A stretch of 64,000 nucleotides of DNA from NCBI RefSeq assembly GCF_001690495.1, contig NZ_LZGS01000001.1, forward strand, positions 62,001 to 126,000, in the 5' to 3' direction. Position 1 is the stretch's first letter; each line of letters starts with the position of its first letter. Of the stretch, positions 18,327 through 28,454 are shown one piece after another. Origin of the DNA: Gilliamella sp. App4-10. Lineage in GTDB: Bacteria > Pseudomonadota > Gammaproteobacteria > Enterobacterales > Orbaceae. Under the pieces are notes generated by a model that searched no databases, had not been told where the DNA came from, and was given only the letters and a program-made list of their open reading frames with translations. The position numbers and the translations under genes were made by a program.

Positions 18327-20750
18327 ATGAAAATAAATAAATTACTTATAGCATCTTTGCTGTTTAGCACTACAGCGGTCTATAGTTCCAATGCATTTTG
18401 TGTTGAAGATTTTGTGGTAAAAGATATCAAATTCGAAGGTTTACAGCGTGTTACTCTTGGGGCTGCACTACTTGAAATGCCAATCCAAGTTGGTGACTAT
18501 GTTAATGAAGCTGATTTAGGACGAATCATCAAATCACTTTATTCTAGTGGTAACTTTGATAATATTACCGTCTCTCGTGATGGTGATAGGCTAATTGTTC
18601 ATGTGCAAGAGCGCCCCACTATTTCTAGCATAACTTTTTCTGGTAATAAATCTGTTAAAGATGACATGCTAAAGAAAAATCTGGATAGCTCTGGTATTCG
18701 TGAAGGCGAAGCATTGGATCGAACTATGCTTTCAGCTATAGAAAAGGGTTTAGAAGATTTTTATTACAGTGTCGGTAAATATAACGCTCAAATTAAAGCG
18801 GTTGTAACTCCTCTGTCTCGTAATCGAGTTAATTTAAAAATAGTTGTTGCTGAGGGTAAGTCGGCATTAATTGATCAGATCAATATTGTTGGTGCTAAAG
18901 CTTTTTCATCAGAAGAGCTTATTTCTCGTTTTACTTTACGTGATGAAGTGCCTTGGTGGAACATGCTTAGTGATCGTAAGTATCAAAAACAAAAATTGGC
19001 TTCGGATTTAGATGAGTTGCAAAGTTTTTATTTAAATCGAGGTTATGCTCGTTTTAATATTGAGTCAACGCAAGTTAGTTTAACGCCAGACAAAAAAGGC
19101 ATTTACGTAACAATTAATATTCATGAAGGTGAACAGTATAAGTTATCACAACTTGAATTTATAGGTAATTTTGCTGGGCACAAAGAGGCTATTGCCAAAA
19201 TTGCTAATGAAAAAGTAACAGTTGGTGAGCTGTATAATGGTAAAAAAATTACTGAAATTGAAGATAATGTTAAGCGTTTACTTGCTAATTTTGGTTATGC
19301 CTACCCTAGAGTTTCAATTCAACCTGAAATGGATGATGTAGCTCATACTGTGAAATTAGCTGTTCTTGTTGATGTAGGTGAGCGTTTCTATGTTCGCAAT
19401 ATTAAAATAGTAGGCAATACAGTAACCAGCGAAAGCGTAATTCGTCGTGAATTTCGACAAATGGAAGGCGCTTGGTTAAGCAATGGATTAGTCGAATTAG
19501 GTAAAGAACGTTTAAATCGTCTAGGTTTTTTTGATACTGTTGAAGTAAATACCGAACGAGTGTCAGGAGTAGATGATCAAGTTGATATTATTTATAAGGT
19601 CGCTGAGCGTAATACAGGTAGTATCAAATTTGGTGTTGGTATCGGTTCTGATAGTGGTCTTAGCTTTAATGCTGGTATTTCTCAAGATAACTGGTTAGGT
19701 ACCGGTAATAGCGTCTCATTTGACGTTAATACTACAGATACTGATAAAACTGCGTCTGTTTCTATCGTTAATCCTTATTTTACCGTTGATGGTGTGAGTT
19801 TAGGTGGTAGTATTTACTATAACACCTATAAAAATGACGATAAAGATGATGAGTCAGAATACTCCAGTAAGACGTGGGGGGCATCAGCGAATTTAGGTTT
19901 TCCAATTAGTGAAAATAATTTTATTCGATTTGGTTCCGAATTTGCTAACCATAAGTTATCTGACATGCAACCTCAGTATGGTATGTGGCGTTATTTTGAT
20001 TCGATGGGCAAAAATGTAAAAAATAGAAATTCTATTTCTTTCGATACTAATGATTTATTATTAAATGCTTATTGGATATATAATTCTTTAGATCGTGGAT
20101 TCTTTCCAACTGATGGCTTAAAAGTGACTGCTAGTGCTAAAGTCACAGCGCCTGTATTTGATAATCGATTCTATAAATTAGTTTCAGATGTGTCTTACTA
20201 TTATCCAATTGACAATGATCATAATTGGATCTTCTTAACTCGTGCTCGATTAGGTTATGGTGGAGGTTTAGGAGGTAAAGAGTTGCCATTCTACGAAAAC
20301 TTCTATGCTGGTGGAGCGTCAGTGCTGCGTGGTTTTAAATCAAATACTGTGGGTCCTAAAGCAGTATATCTGAATAAAAGTGGGGTCTGTGATAACTTAG
20401 ATAATACATCTGGATGCACAAAATCAAAAGATGCAGTAGGGGGTAACGCTATAACTTTTGTTAGTACAGAATTGATTGTTCCTACTCCATTTGCTGGCGA
20501 AAAATATGCCGATAATATTAGAACCTCACTATTTTTTGATGCAGGTACTGTATGGGATACCAAATGGGACTTAAAAGGGAATAATATTCCAGATTATAGT
20601 TCTTCATCGGATATTAGAATGTCAGCAGGGCTTGCTGTACAGTGGATGTCGCCCTTGGGTCCTTTGGTCTTTTCTTATGCTCAACCATTTAAGAAATATG
20701 ACGGTGACTCATCACAACAGTTCCAATTTAATATAGGCTCTACATGGTAA
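18327..20750 (+). CDS. bamA: Outer-membrane assembly factor BamA
   Basis: Central Omp85 protein that inserts beta-barrels into the outer membrane. 807 residues: a signal peptide ending near FCVEDFVV, five POTRA repeats to about residue 425, then a 16-strand barrel. The loop-6 motif reads VLRGFKSNT, as in the family's (V/L)RGF, and the C-terminal beta-signal ends in Trp (QFNIGSTW). It follows rseP and precedes skp. It is needed for LptD (42 kb) and probably the inverse autotransporter (10 kb). Confidence 0.98.
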   Translation: MKINKLLIASLLFSTTAVYSSNAFCVEDFVVKDIKFEGLQRVTLGAALLEMPIQVGDYVNEADLGRIIKSLYSSGNFDNITVSRDGDRLIVHVQERPTISSITFSGNKSVKDDMLKKNLDSSGIREGEALDRTMLSAIEKGLEDFYYSVGKYNAQIKAVVTPLSRNRVNLKIVVAEGKSALIDQINIVGAKAFSSEELISRFTLRDEVPWWNMLSDRKYQKQKLASDLDELQSFYLNRGYARFNIESTQVSLTPDKKGIYVTINIHEGEQYKLSQLEFIGNFAGHKEAIAKIANEKVTVGELYNGKKITEIEDNVKRLLANFGYAYPRVSIQPEMDDVAHTVKLAVLVDVGERFYVRNIKIVGNTVTSESVIRREFRQMEGAWLSNGLVELGKERLNRLGFFDTVEVNTERVSGVDDQVDIIYKVAERNTGSIKFGVGIGSDSGLSFNAGISQDNWLGTGNSVSFDVNTTDTDKTASVSIVNPYFTVDGVSLGGSIYYNTYKNDDKDDESEYSSKTWGASANLGFPISENNFIRFGSEFANHKLSDMQPQYGMWRYFDSMGKNVKNRNSISFDTNDLLLNAYWIYNSLDRGFFPTDGLKVTASAKVTAPVFDNRFYKLVSDVSYYYPIDNDHNWIFLTRARLGYGGGLGGKELPFYENFYAGGASVLRGFKSNTVGPKAVYLNKSGVCDNLDNTSGCTKSKDAVGGNAITFVSTELIVPTPFAGEKYADNIRTSLFFDAGTVWDTKWDLKGNNIPDYSSSSDIRMSAGLAVQWMSPLGPLVFSYAQPFKKYDGDSSQQFQFNIGSTW

Positions 20751-20787
20751 TTCCATGTTATACATTAAAAACACATAGGTGATTAAA

Positions 20788-21276
20788 GTGAAAAAAATTA
20801 TATCTATTCTTGGTATCAGTGTTGCATTGCTCTTTGCAGGTTTTGCAAACGCTGAAGTTAAAATTGGTGTGGTTGATGTTATGTCAGTACTACAACGTAT
20901 GCCTCAACGTGAATCAGTAGGTAAAGCATTAGATAATGAATTTGAAGCAAGAGCTAAATCATTACAGGCAGAAGAAAAGAGAGCAAGTGAAGCAGCTGCT
21001 CGCCTAAAGAAAGATGGTTTAACCTTGTCTTCTTCTGAAAAAAGTAAATTAAATAAGATAATTTCTGATTTTGAAAATAAAGCTAAGGCATTTTCTGATG
21101 ATTATCGTAAACGTGAAACTGAAGAAGCTGGTAAATTATTAACTAAAATTCAAGAAGCTGTGAAAGATATTGTTACAACAGAAAAATACGATATTATCTT
21201 AAAGGCTGAAGCGACATTATCATCTTCAGATGCTGTTGATATTTCAGATAAAGTGCTAGAAAAGGTAAAAAAATAA
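20788..21276 (+). CDS. skp: Periplasmic chaperone Skp
   Basis: Trimeric chaperone holding unfolded outer-membrane proteins on the way to BamA. I place the start at GTG 20788 (MKKIISILG..., 162 residues, against 161 in E. coli). An in-frame GTG at 20779 lies inside the AGGTGA ribosome site and would give an odd N-terminus. The signal peptide ends at ANA before [10 protein letters not shown] long charged helical hairpin fills the middle. The stop overlaps the lpxD ATG by one base (TAATG). Confidence 0.94.
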   Translation: MKKIISILGISVALLFAGFANAEVKIGVVDVMSVLQRMPQRESVGKALDNEFEARAKSLQAEEKRASEAAARLKKDGLTLSSSEKSKLNKIISDFENKAKAFSDDYRKRETEEAGKLLTKIQEAVKDIVTTEKYDIILKAEATLSSSDAVDISDKVLEKVKK

Positions 21277-22304
21277 TGTTTGCTTTCCGTTTAGAGCAAC
21301 TAGCTAAGCAACTTAATGCTAAGTTATATGGTGATGGTGGTTTGATTATCACCGGCATAGCATCAATGAAAAGTGCAAAATCAGGTCAAATTACATTTTT
21401 GTCTGATAAAAAATTACAAAATAATTTATTAGAATGTAAAGCTTCTGTTGTCGTAATGACAGAAGAGTGCCTTCAATATTGGAATGGCGCGGCGCTCATT
21501 GTAAAAAATCCATATCTTGCATACGCAAAATTAGCACAAATCCTTGATACTACGCCAACGCCAGCAAAAGATATTGCACCAACAGCAGTCATTGATTCAA
21601 CTGTTCAGTTAGGTAGCAATATTTCGATAGGAGCTAATGCAGTTATCGAAAGTGGTGTTGTATTAGGTGATAATTGTATTATTGGTGCTGGTTGCTTTAT
21701 TGGTAAAAATACAACAATAGGTGCAGGCACAAAATTGTGGGCTAATGTTTCTGTTTATCATAATTGCGTTATAGGCGAAAATTGCTTAGTTCAATCAAGC
21801 ACTGTAATTGGTGCAGATGGATTTGGTTATGCAAATGATAAAGGGAAATGGATTAAAATTCCCCAATTAGGTCGTGTTATTATTGGTAATAATGTTGAAA
21901 TTGGTGCCTCAACAACAATCGATCGAGGTGCGTTAGATGATACTGTTATAGGGAATGGTGTAATTATTGATAATCAATGCCAAATAGCGCATAACGATAT
22001 TATTGGTGATCATACAGCGGTAGCGGGTGGTGTTATTATGGCTGGAAGCCTAACCATTGGACGTCATTGCTTAATTGGTGGTGCTAGTGTTATTAATGGG
22101 CATATGGAGATATGTGATCAAGTTACAGTAACCGGTATGGGAATGGTGATGCGTCCAATAACTGAGCCGGGTGTTTATTCATCAGGTATCCCACTACAAA
22201 AAAATAAAGCATGGCGAAAAACGGCATCATTGGTCTTACATATTAACGAAATGCATAAACGCTTGAAAGCGCTTGAGAAGAAACTGTTAAATGTCTCGAC
22301 GTAG
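21276..22304 (+). CDS. lpxD: UDP-3-O-(3-hydroxymyristoyl)glucosamine N-acyltransferase
   Basis: Third step of lipid A synthesis. 342 residues: an N-terminal uridine-binding domain, then a left-handed beta-helix of hexapeptide repeats ([20 protein letters not shown] and onwards), and a C-terminal helix. The catalytic His is in [16 protein letters not shown]. Coupled to skp. In most gammaproteobacteria fabZ-lpxA-lpxB follow at once; here tig follows, so the rest of the pathway must be elsewhere. Confidence 0.97.
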   Translation: MFAFRLEQLAKQLNAKLYGDGGLIITGIASMKSAKSGQITFLSDKKLQNNLLECKASVVVMTEECLQYWNGAALIVKNPYLAYAKLAQILDTTPTPAKDIAPTAVIDSTVQLGSNISIGANAVIESGVVLGDNCIIGAGCFIGKNTTIGAGTKLWANVSVYHNCVIGENCLVQSSTVIGADGFGYANDKGKWIKIPQLGRVIIGNNVEIGASTTIDRGALDDTVIGNGVIIDNQCQIAHNDIIGDHTAVAGGVIMAGSLTIGRHCLIGGASVINGHMEICDQVTVTGMGMVMRPITEPGVYSSGIPLQKNKAWRKTASLVLHINEMHKRLKALEKKLLNVST

Positions 22305-22410
22305 ACGATTACGGTCGGTATAATGCATGCCTATTTTTTAAATTTTTTAGCTCAGTTATCGTTTTATATAATTATGGGCAGATAATATTCAATAATTTCG
22401 AGGTATAAAG

Positions 22411-23715
22411 ATGCAAGTTTCGGTAGAAACAACACAAGGTTTAGGTCGACGTTTATCAATTACAATTAAAGCTGAAGATATTACAAAAGCGGTTGATAAA
22501 GAACTTATTAATACAGCCAAAAAAGTACGTATTGATGGTTTCCGAAAGGGAAAAGTGCCTTTAAAAATTGTTGAACAACGTTATGGAGCTTCTATTTTAC
22601 AAGATGCATTGAGTGACTTAATGCAACGAAATTTTGTTGAAGCAATTATTCAAGAAAAACTAAATCCAGCTGGAGCCCCAACTTATACTCCACCACAAGA
22701 ATATAAAAAAGGTGAAGATTATACTTTTACTGTTGAATTTGAAGTTTACCCAGAAATCAAAGTTGAAAATTTAGATAAGATTGAAGTTGAAAAACCAGTA
22801 GCGGAAGTTGCAGATGCTGATATCGAAACAATGATTGAAACATTACGCAAACAACAAGGTGCTTGGAAAGAAGTTAAAAAAGCAGCTAAAGAGCAATATC
22901 GTGTTACTTTGGATTTTGTTGGTCAAGTTGATGGTGTTGAATTCGAAGGTGGTAAGGCTAATGATTTTGCATTGGTATTGGGTCAAGGTCGTATGATTCC
23001 TGGTTTTGAAGATGCAATTATTGGTCATCAAAAAGGTGATCAATTTGATATTAATGTGACTTTCCCAGAAGATTATCATGCTGAAAATTTAAAAGGTAAA
23101 CCAGCTGTATTTACGGCAACACTTAAAAAAGTAGAAGAACTTGAATTACCAGAACTTACAGAGGATGTTATTAAACGATTTGGTATTGCTGATGGTAGTG
23201 TTGAAAGCCTGCGAGCTGAAGTTCGTAAGAACATGACACGTGAGCTCAATGCAACAATCCGTAATAAAGTCAAAGTACAAGCTATTGATGGTTTAGTTAA
23301 AAATAATGAAATTGATGTACCAGTGGCATTAATTGATCGTGAAGTTGATGTATTACGTCAACAAGCGTTATCTCGTCTTGGCGGTAATGTAAAACAAGGT
23401 ATGGAACTACCTAAAGAACTATTTGAAGCTGAGGCCAAAAAACGAGTTGCTACTGGTTTATTATTTAGTGAAATCATTGAAAGTAATAAACTAACTGCGG
23501 ATGAGGCGCGTGTTCAGGCATTAATTGATGAAATTGCAACTGCATATGAAGATCCAAAAGAAGTTTTAGAATATTATCGCAAAGATAAGAAAGCGATGGA
23601 AAATATTCGAGCTGTAGCATTAGAAGATCAAGTGGTTGATCTATTATTAGCTAGTGCAAAAGTAACAGAAAAGAATTATTCGTTTTCTGAATTAATGAAC
23701 CAGCAAATTGCTTAA
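22411..23715 (+). CDS. tig: Trigger factor
   Basis: Ribosome-bound chaperone and peptidyl-prolyl isomerase acting on nascent chains. 434 residues. The N-terminal ribosome-docking loop reads [12 protein letters not shown], matching the family's GFRxGKxP signature. The FKBP domain (about 155-245) has [14 protein letters not shown] and [13 protein letters not shown], and an alpha-helical arm domain ends the protein. It heads the tig-clpP-clpX-lon order of E. coli. Confidence 0.98.
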   Translation: MQVSVETTQGLGRRLSITIKAEDITKAVDKELINTAKKVRIDGFRKGKVPLKIVEQRYGASILQDALSDLMQRNFVEAIIQEKLNPAGAPTYTPPQEYKKGEDYTFTVEFEVYPEIKVENLDKIEVEKPVAEVADADIETMIETLRKQQGAWKEVKKAAKEQYRVTLDFVGQVDGVEFEGGKANDFALVLGQGRMIPGFEDAIIGHQKGDQFDINVTFPEDYHAENLKGKPAVFTATLKKVEELELPELTEDVIKRFGIADGSVESLRAEVRKNMTRELNATIRNKVKVQAIDGLVKNNEIDVPVALIDREVDVLRQQALSRLGGNVKQGMELPKELFEAEAKKRVATGLLFSEIIESNKLTADEARVQALIDEIATAYEDPKEVLEYYRKDKKAMENIRAVALEDQVVDLLLASAKVTEKNYSFSELMNQQIA

Positions 23716-23751
23716 TCTATTAGCTTTTTCATTTAATTTAAAAATCATCAA

Positions 23752-23780
23752 AGCCCAAATAAGGATCGTCTGTTTGGGCT
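23752..23780 (+). terminator. Terminator/attenuator between tig and clpP
   Basis: Eight-bp stem AGCCCAAA (23752-23759) / TTTGGGCT (23773-23780) followed by ATTTTGTTT. Confidence 0.7.
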
Positions 23781-23804
23781 ATTTTGTTTAATTAGGAGAT
23801 AAAA

Positions 23805-24407
23805 ATGCCTTTAGAACCATATATGGGTGTGATTCCAATGGTTGTTGAGCAAAGCTCTCGTGGTGAGCGAGCTTACGATATTTACTCACGATTGTTAAAA
23901 GAGCGAGTTATATTTTTGACTGGGCAAGTTGAAGATAATATGGCAAATCTTATTATCGCTCAAATGTTATTTCTAGAAGCTGAAAATCCTGATAAAGATA
24001 TCTATTTGTACATTAATTCGCCAGGCGGTGTTGTTACAGCTGGCTTGGCTATTTATGACACAATGCAATTTATAAAACCAGATGTCAGTACTATTTGTTT
24101 AGGACAGGCGTGTTCAATGGGATCATTACTTTTAACTGCTGGCACTAAAGGTAAACGCTATTGTCTACCTAATGCTCGCGTAATGATCCATCAACCATTA
24201 GGTGGTTTTCAAGGACAAGCTTCAGATATTCAAATACATGCGCAAGAAATTTTACAGGTAAAAAATCGCTTAAATAATATTTTAGCAATGCACACAGGCC
24301 AAGATATTAGTGTGATTGAAAAAGATACTGATCGTGATAATTTCATGTCTGCCGATAAGGCTGTTGAATATGGCCTAGTTGATGCCATATATAGTAAACG
24401 CTCTTAA
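23805..24407 (+). CDS. clpP: ATP-dependent Clp protease proteolytic subunit
   Basis: Serine protease forming a double heptamer that works with ClpX or ClpA. 200 residues. The catalytic triad is visible: Ser104 in [10 protein letters not shown], His129 in VMIHQPLGG, and the Asp in KDTDRDNF (about 178). A GGAG ribosome site precedes the ATG. clpX follows after 19 bases, so the pair is an operon. Confidence 0.98.
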   Translation: MPLEPYMGVIPMVVEQSSRGERAYDIYSRLLKERVIFLTGQVEDNMANLIIAQMLFLEAENPDKDIYLYINSPGGVVTAGLAIYDTMQFIKPDVSTICLGQACSMGSLLLTAGTKGKRYCLPNARVMIHQPLGGFQGQASDIQIHAQEILQVKNRLNNILAMHTGQDISVIEKDTDRDNFMSADKAVEYGLVDAIYSKRS

Positions 24408-24426
24408 TATTAGGTAGGTAGAAAAA

Positions 24427-25692
24427 GTGAATAAAGAAAATTCAGAAAAATTACTCTATTGTACTTTTTGTGGTAAAAGTGAGCATGAAGTCCGTAAACT
24501 CATTGCTGGACCATCATCTATTTATATTTGTAATGAATGTATAGGATTATGCAATGATATTTTAAAAGAAGAGACAAAAAGCTTTTTTTCACATGAAGAG
24601 TTTATTAGTAAACCATTACCAACACCGCATGAAATTAGACAACATCTTGATGAATATGTAATTGGTCAAGAACGAGCAAAAAAAGTTTTATCTGTTGCTG
24701 TTTATAATCATTATAAACGATTACGTAATTATACGAGTCACAATGATGTTGAATTAGGCAAAAGTAATATTTTGCTCATAGGACCTACTGGTAGTGGTAA
24801 AACGTTATTAGCTGAAACATTAGCTCGTTTTTTAGATGTGCCTTTTGCAATGGCTGATGCAACAACGTTAACTGAAGCTGGTTATGTTGGCGAAGATGTA
24901 GAAAATATTATCCAAAAATTATTACAGAATTGTGATTATGATGTCGAAAAAGCGCAGCATGGCATTATTTACGTTGATGAAATAGATAAAATTTCACGAA
25001 AATCGGATAATCCCTCTATTACTCGAGATGTATCAGGCGAAGGGGTTCAACAGGCCTTATTGAAAATTATTGAAGGTACTATTGCTTCAGTTCCACCAAA
25101 AGGTGGGCGTAAACACCCTCAGCAGGAATTCTTACAAGTTGATACTTCAAAGATTCTGTTTATTTGTGGTGGTGCATTTAGTGGCTTGGATAAAGTTATT
25201 GAAAATCGAGTGTCAATTAATACTGGAATAGGTTTTGGTGCTGATGTAAAAAGTACTAAAAATAAAGTTTCTGAGTCAGAATTATTAACACAAATTGAAG
25301 CTGAAGATTTAGTTAAGTTTGGCTTAATTCCAGAGTTTATTGGAAGGTTACCCGTTATTGGTACATTATCTGAATTGGATAAAAATGCTTTAATTAATAT
25401 TTTAACTGAGCCGAAAAATGCCTTAACTAAACAATTTCAAACTTTGATTGAATTAGATGGTGTTGAACTTGAGTTTACTAAAGAAGCTCTGGATGCTATT
25501 GCTATAAAAGCGATGCAACGAAAAACAGGAGCGAGAGGTTTGCGTTCAATTGTGGAAAATATACTATTAGATACAATGTACGATTTACCATCAATGAATA
25601 CTATTAAAAAAGTGATTGTAGAAAAAGAAACTGTTGAGTGTTCCCAAGCACCGAAATTAGTGCTTTGTGAAGATGCTGAATTATCTGCTTGA
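24427..25692 (+). CDS. clpX: ATP-dependent Clp protease ATP-binding subunit ClpX
   Basis: AAA+ unfoldase that feeds substrates to ClpP. 421 residues. The N-terminal zinc-binding domain has CTFC and CNEC pairs, with the Walker A motif GPTGSGKT near residue 119. Walker B is [10 protein letters not shown], and GFGADV is the ClpP-contact (IGF-type) loop region. The C-terminal sensor region has [10 protein letters not shown]. The frame opens at GTG (24427), preceded by GGTAGGTAG. Confidence 0.98.
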   Translation: MNKENSEKLLYCTFCGKSEHEVRKLIAGPSSIYICNECIGLCNDILKEETKSFFSHEEFISKPLPTPHEIRQHLDEYVIGQERAKKVLSVAVYNHYKRLRNYTSHNDVELGKSNILLIGPTGSGKTLLAETLARFLDVPFAMADATTLTEAGYVGEDVENIIQKLLQNCDYDVEKAQHGIIYVDEIDKISRKSDNPSITRDVSGEGVQQALLKIIEGTIASVPPKGGRKHPQQEFLQVDTSKILFICGGAFSGLDKVIENRVSINTGIGFGADVKSTKNKVSESELLTQIEAEDLVKFGLIPEFIGRLPVIGTLSELDKNALINILTEPKNALTKQFQTLIELDGVELEFTKEALDAIAIKAMQRKTGARGLRSIVENILLDTMYDLPSMNTIKKVIVEKETVECSQAPKLVLCEDAELSA

Positions 25693-25700
25693 AATACAAA

Positions 25701-25726
25701 CTTGCCATCATAAATATGATGGCAAG
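25701..25726 (+). terminator. Hairpin after clpX
   Basis: Eleven-bp perfect stem CTTGCCATCAT (25701-25711) / ATGATGGCAAG (25716-25726), loop AAAT. No T run follows, so termination efficiency is uncertain; it may be an mRNA 3'-end stabiliser. Confidence 0.6.
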
Positions 25727-25822
25727 AAGAACTATAATTTCGAATTAATACTAAAGTAAAATTTCTATAAATACTGTCAAGATGATCCAGAAATAGTGTA
25801 TGTTTAAATCAAAAAAGATAGG

Positions 25823-25850
25823 CTTGAATATCTAAAAACAATCCCAATAT
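25823..25850 (+). promoter_or_regulatory. Sigma-32 (heat-shock) promoter of lon
   Basis: CTTGAAT at 25823-25829 and CCCAATAT at 25843-25850 are separated by 13 bases, very close to the sigma-32 consensus CTTGAAA-N13-CCCATNT. It lies about 35 bases before the lon start. lon is a classical heat-shock gene in E. coli. Confidence 0.8.
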
Positions 25851-25885
25851 CTATCTAATGGGGTTGTACTACTAGAGATAATAAA

Positions 25886-28321
25886 ATGAAAATAAAACGA
25901 ACTAAACACATGATTATGCCTATTTTACCATTGCGTGACGTTGTTGTATTTCCACATATGGTAATCCCTCTTTTTGTTGGTCGAAGTAAATCAATACGTT
26001 GCTTAGAAGGTGCAATGGAAATGGATAAGCAAGTCTTTCTTGTAACCCAAAAAAATCCTTCACAAGATGATCCAGCTATAGATGATTTATATGAAGTTGG
26101 AACTGTGGCTAATGTTTTACAGTTACTTCAATTACCTGATGGGACAGTAAAGGTTCTTGTTGAAGGTGTTGAACGAGCTAAAATGATTGATGTGGTTGAA
26201 CATGAAGGCAATGAATTTTTTATTGCAGAAGTTAAGCCATTAAGTGAAGTAAAAAAGGCTGCTGATATAAGTGAAGCTATGATTCGCTTGACTTTATCTA
26301 ACTTCGATGAATATTCAAAGCTTAACAAAAAGATAACTCAGGAAGTTGTTGATTCTATCCGTTTACTTAAAGAGCCATCTCGTTTAGCTGATTCTATTGC
26401 AGCTACTCTATTTTTAAAAGTCGATCAGAAACAAGAGATTTTAGTAACAGCGAATCTTGTAAAGCGATTTGAATTGCTTATTTCTTTGATGGAATCAGAA
26501 ATTGAATTACTACAAGTCGAAAAAAATATTCGACAACGTGTTAAACAGCAAATGGAAAAGGCTCAAAAAGAGTATTACCTCAATGAGCAAATTAAAGCTA
26601 TTCATAAAGAGTTAGGCGATATAGATAATAAGCCAGATGAATACGAAGAGTTAAAAGAAAAAATCATTAAAGCTAGAATGCCAAAAGAAGCGACAGACAA
26701 AGCATTATCTGAACTTAATAAGCTAAAGATGATGCCAGCAATGTCTGCAGAAGCAACAGTTGTTCGAGGCTATATTGATTGGATGATTCAAGTTCCTTGG
26801 TATAAGCGTAGTAAAGTTAAAAAAGATATTGAAGGTGCACAAAAAGTTTTAAATAAAGATCACTATGGGCTTGAACGTGTAAAAGATAGAATTTTAGAAT
26901 ATTTAGCAGTTCAAGGTCGTGTTAATAAAGTTAAAGGCCCTATTTTATGTTTGGTTGGACCTCCTGGCGTGGGTAAAACGTCACTGGGTCAATCGATAGC
27001 TAAAGCAACAGGACGTCAATATATTCGCATGGCACTAGGTGGAGTGCGAGATGAGGCTGAGATTCGTGGGCATAGACGCACTTATATTGGTTCAATGCCA
27101 GGTAAATTAATTCAACGTATGGCAAAAGTAGGGGTCAAGAATCCATTATTTTTATTAGATGAAATTGATAAGATGGCATCCGATATGCGTGGTGATCCTG
27201 CATCAGCATTATTAGAAGTACTTGATCCAGAGCAAAATAATGCCTTTAGCGACCATTATTTAGAAGTCGACTATGATTTATCTGATGTGATGTTTGTGGC
27301 AACAGCTAATTCTATGAATATCCCTGCACCATTGTTGGATAGAATGGAAGTTATTCGTCTTTCTGGTTATACGGAAGATGAAAAATTAAATATAGCTAAA
27401 CAACATTTACTTACTAAGCAAATAGAAAATAATGGCTTAAAACCAAAAGAAATTAGTATTGATGATTCTGCTATTATCGGCATTATTCGTTATTATACAA
27501 GGGAAGCTGGTGTAAGAAACCTAGAAAGAGAGATCGCAAAAATTTGCCGTAAAATTGTTAAACAATTAGCATTAAATAGCAAATTGAAAAAAGTAACGGT
27601 AAAACAAGATAACTTAAAAGATTTCCTAGGGATACAACGTTTTGATTATGGAAAAACAGATAATCAAAACCGCATCGGTCAAGTTATTGGACTGGCGTGG
27701 ACAGAAGTGGGGGGAGATTTACTCACTATTGAATCCGTAAGTGTAATAGGTAAAGGGAAATTAACTTATACAGGTTCATTAGGTGATGTAATGCAAGAGT
27801 CAATTCAAACGGCATTGACAGTTGTTCGATCTCGTGCAGAAAAATTGGGTATTAATAATGATTTTTATGAAAAACGCGATATCCATGTTCATGTGCCTGA
27901 TGGTGCAACGCCAAAAGATGGACCAAGCGCAGGTATTGCAATGTGTACTTCACTTATTTCCACATTAACCGGTAATCCTGTTCGTTCTGATGTTGCTATG
28001 ACGGGTGAAATAACATTACGTGGCGAAGTTTTACCTATTGGTGGGCTAAAAGAAAAGTTATTAGCTGCGCACCGCGGTGGAATTAAAACTGTATTGATTC
28101 CAATGGATAATGTTAAAGACTTGGAAGATATCCCCGATAATGTGAAATCTGAAATTGATATACATCCAGTAAAATGGATTGATGAGGTGTTAACAATTGC
28201 ACTGCAAAATAATCCATTTGGTATAGAATCAATAGATAAAAAAGAAACATTAAAACAACCCGCTAAAAAGGCTATTAAGAAATTAAAAAATAGATCTGGG
28301 AGTCCTGCCAGATTAAATTAA
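25886..28321 (+). CDS. lon: Lon ATP-dependent protease
   Basis: AAA+ serine protease degrading misfolded and regulatory proteins. 811 residues against 784 in E. coli. The N-terminal substrate domain starts MPILPLRDVVVFPHMV. Walker A is GPPGVGKTSLG, and the protease domain holds the Ser-Lys dyad in PKDGPSAGIAM with GGLKEKLLAAHRGG. The C-terminus carries about 25-30 extra, mostly basic residues after NPFGIE (KKETLKQPAKKAIKKLKNRS...). Heat-shock promoter and terminator are both visible, so lon is its own unit. Confidence 0.98.
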   Translation: MKIKRTKHMIMPILPLRDVVVFPHMVIPLFVGRSKSIRCLEGAMEMDKQVFLVTQKNPSQDDPAIDDLYEVGTVANVLQLLQLPDGTVKVLVEGVERAKMIDVVEHEGNEFFIAEVKPLSEVKKAADISEAMIRLTLSNFDEYSKLNKKITQEVVDSIRLLKEPSRLADSIAATLFLKVDQKQEILVTANLVKRFELLISLMESEIELLQVEKNIRQRVKQQMEKAQKEYYLNEQIKAIHKELGDIDNKPDEYEELKEKIIKARMPKEATDKALSELNKLKMMPAMSAEATVVRGYIDWMIQVPWYKRSKVKKDIEGAQKVLNKDHYGLERVKDRILEYLAVQGRVNKVKGPILCLVGPPGVGKTSLGQSIAKATGRQYIRMALGGVRDEAEIRGHRRTYIGSMPGKLIQRMAKVGVKNPLFLLDEIDKMASDMRGDPASALLEVLDPEQNNAFSDHYLEVDYDLSDVMFVATANSMNIPAPLLDRMEVIRLSGYTEDEKLNIAKQHLLTKQIENNGLKPKEISIDDSAIIGIIRYYTREAGVRNLEREIAKICRKIVKQLALNSKLKKVTVKQDNLKDFLGIQRFDYGKTDNQNRIGQVIGLAWTEVGGDLLTIESVSVIGKGKLTYTGSLGDVMQESIQTALTVVRSRAEKLGINNDFYEKRDIHVHVPDGATPKDGPSAGIAMCTSLISTLTGNPVRSDVAMTGEITLRGEVLPIGGLKEKLLAAHRGGIKTVLIPMDNVKDLEDIPDNVKSEIDIHPVKWIDEVLTIALQNNPFGIESIDKKETLKQPAKKAIKKLKNRSGSPARLN

Positions 28322-28335
28322 ATATTTTTTAATTT

Positions 28336-28368
28336 AAAAAAGATCAACTTAAAGTTGATCTTTTTTTT
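28336..28368 (+). terminator. Terminator after lon
   Basis: Near-perfect palindrome AAAGATCAACTT / AAGTTGATCTTT with a run of T to 28368. Confidence 0.9.
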
Positions 28369-28454
28369 AGGCTTAATATTCTGACAATAGCCAATTTAGT
28401 TAAATATGTTATACTTTTAAAATGCAACATTAGGTATATGGAGAATCGCAAGAT

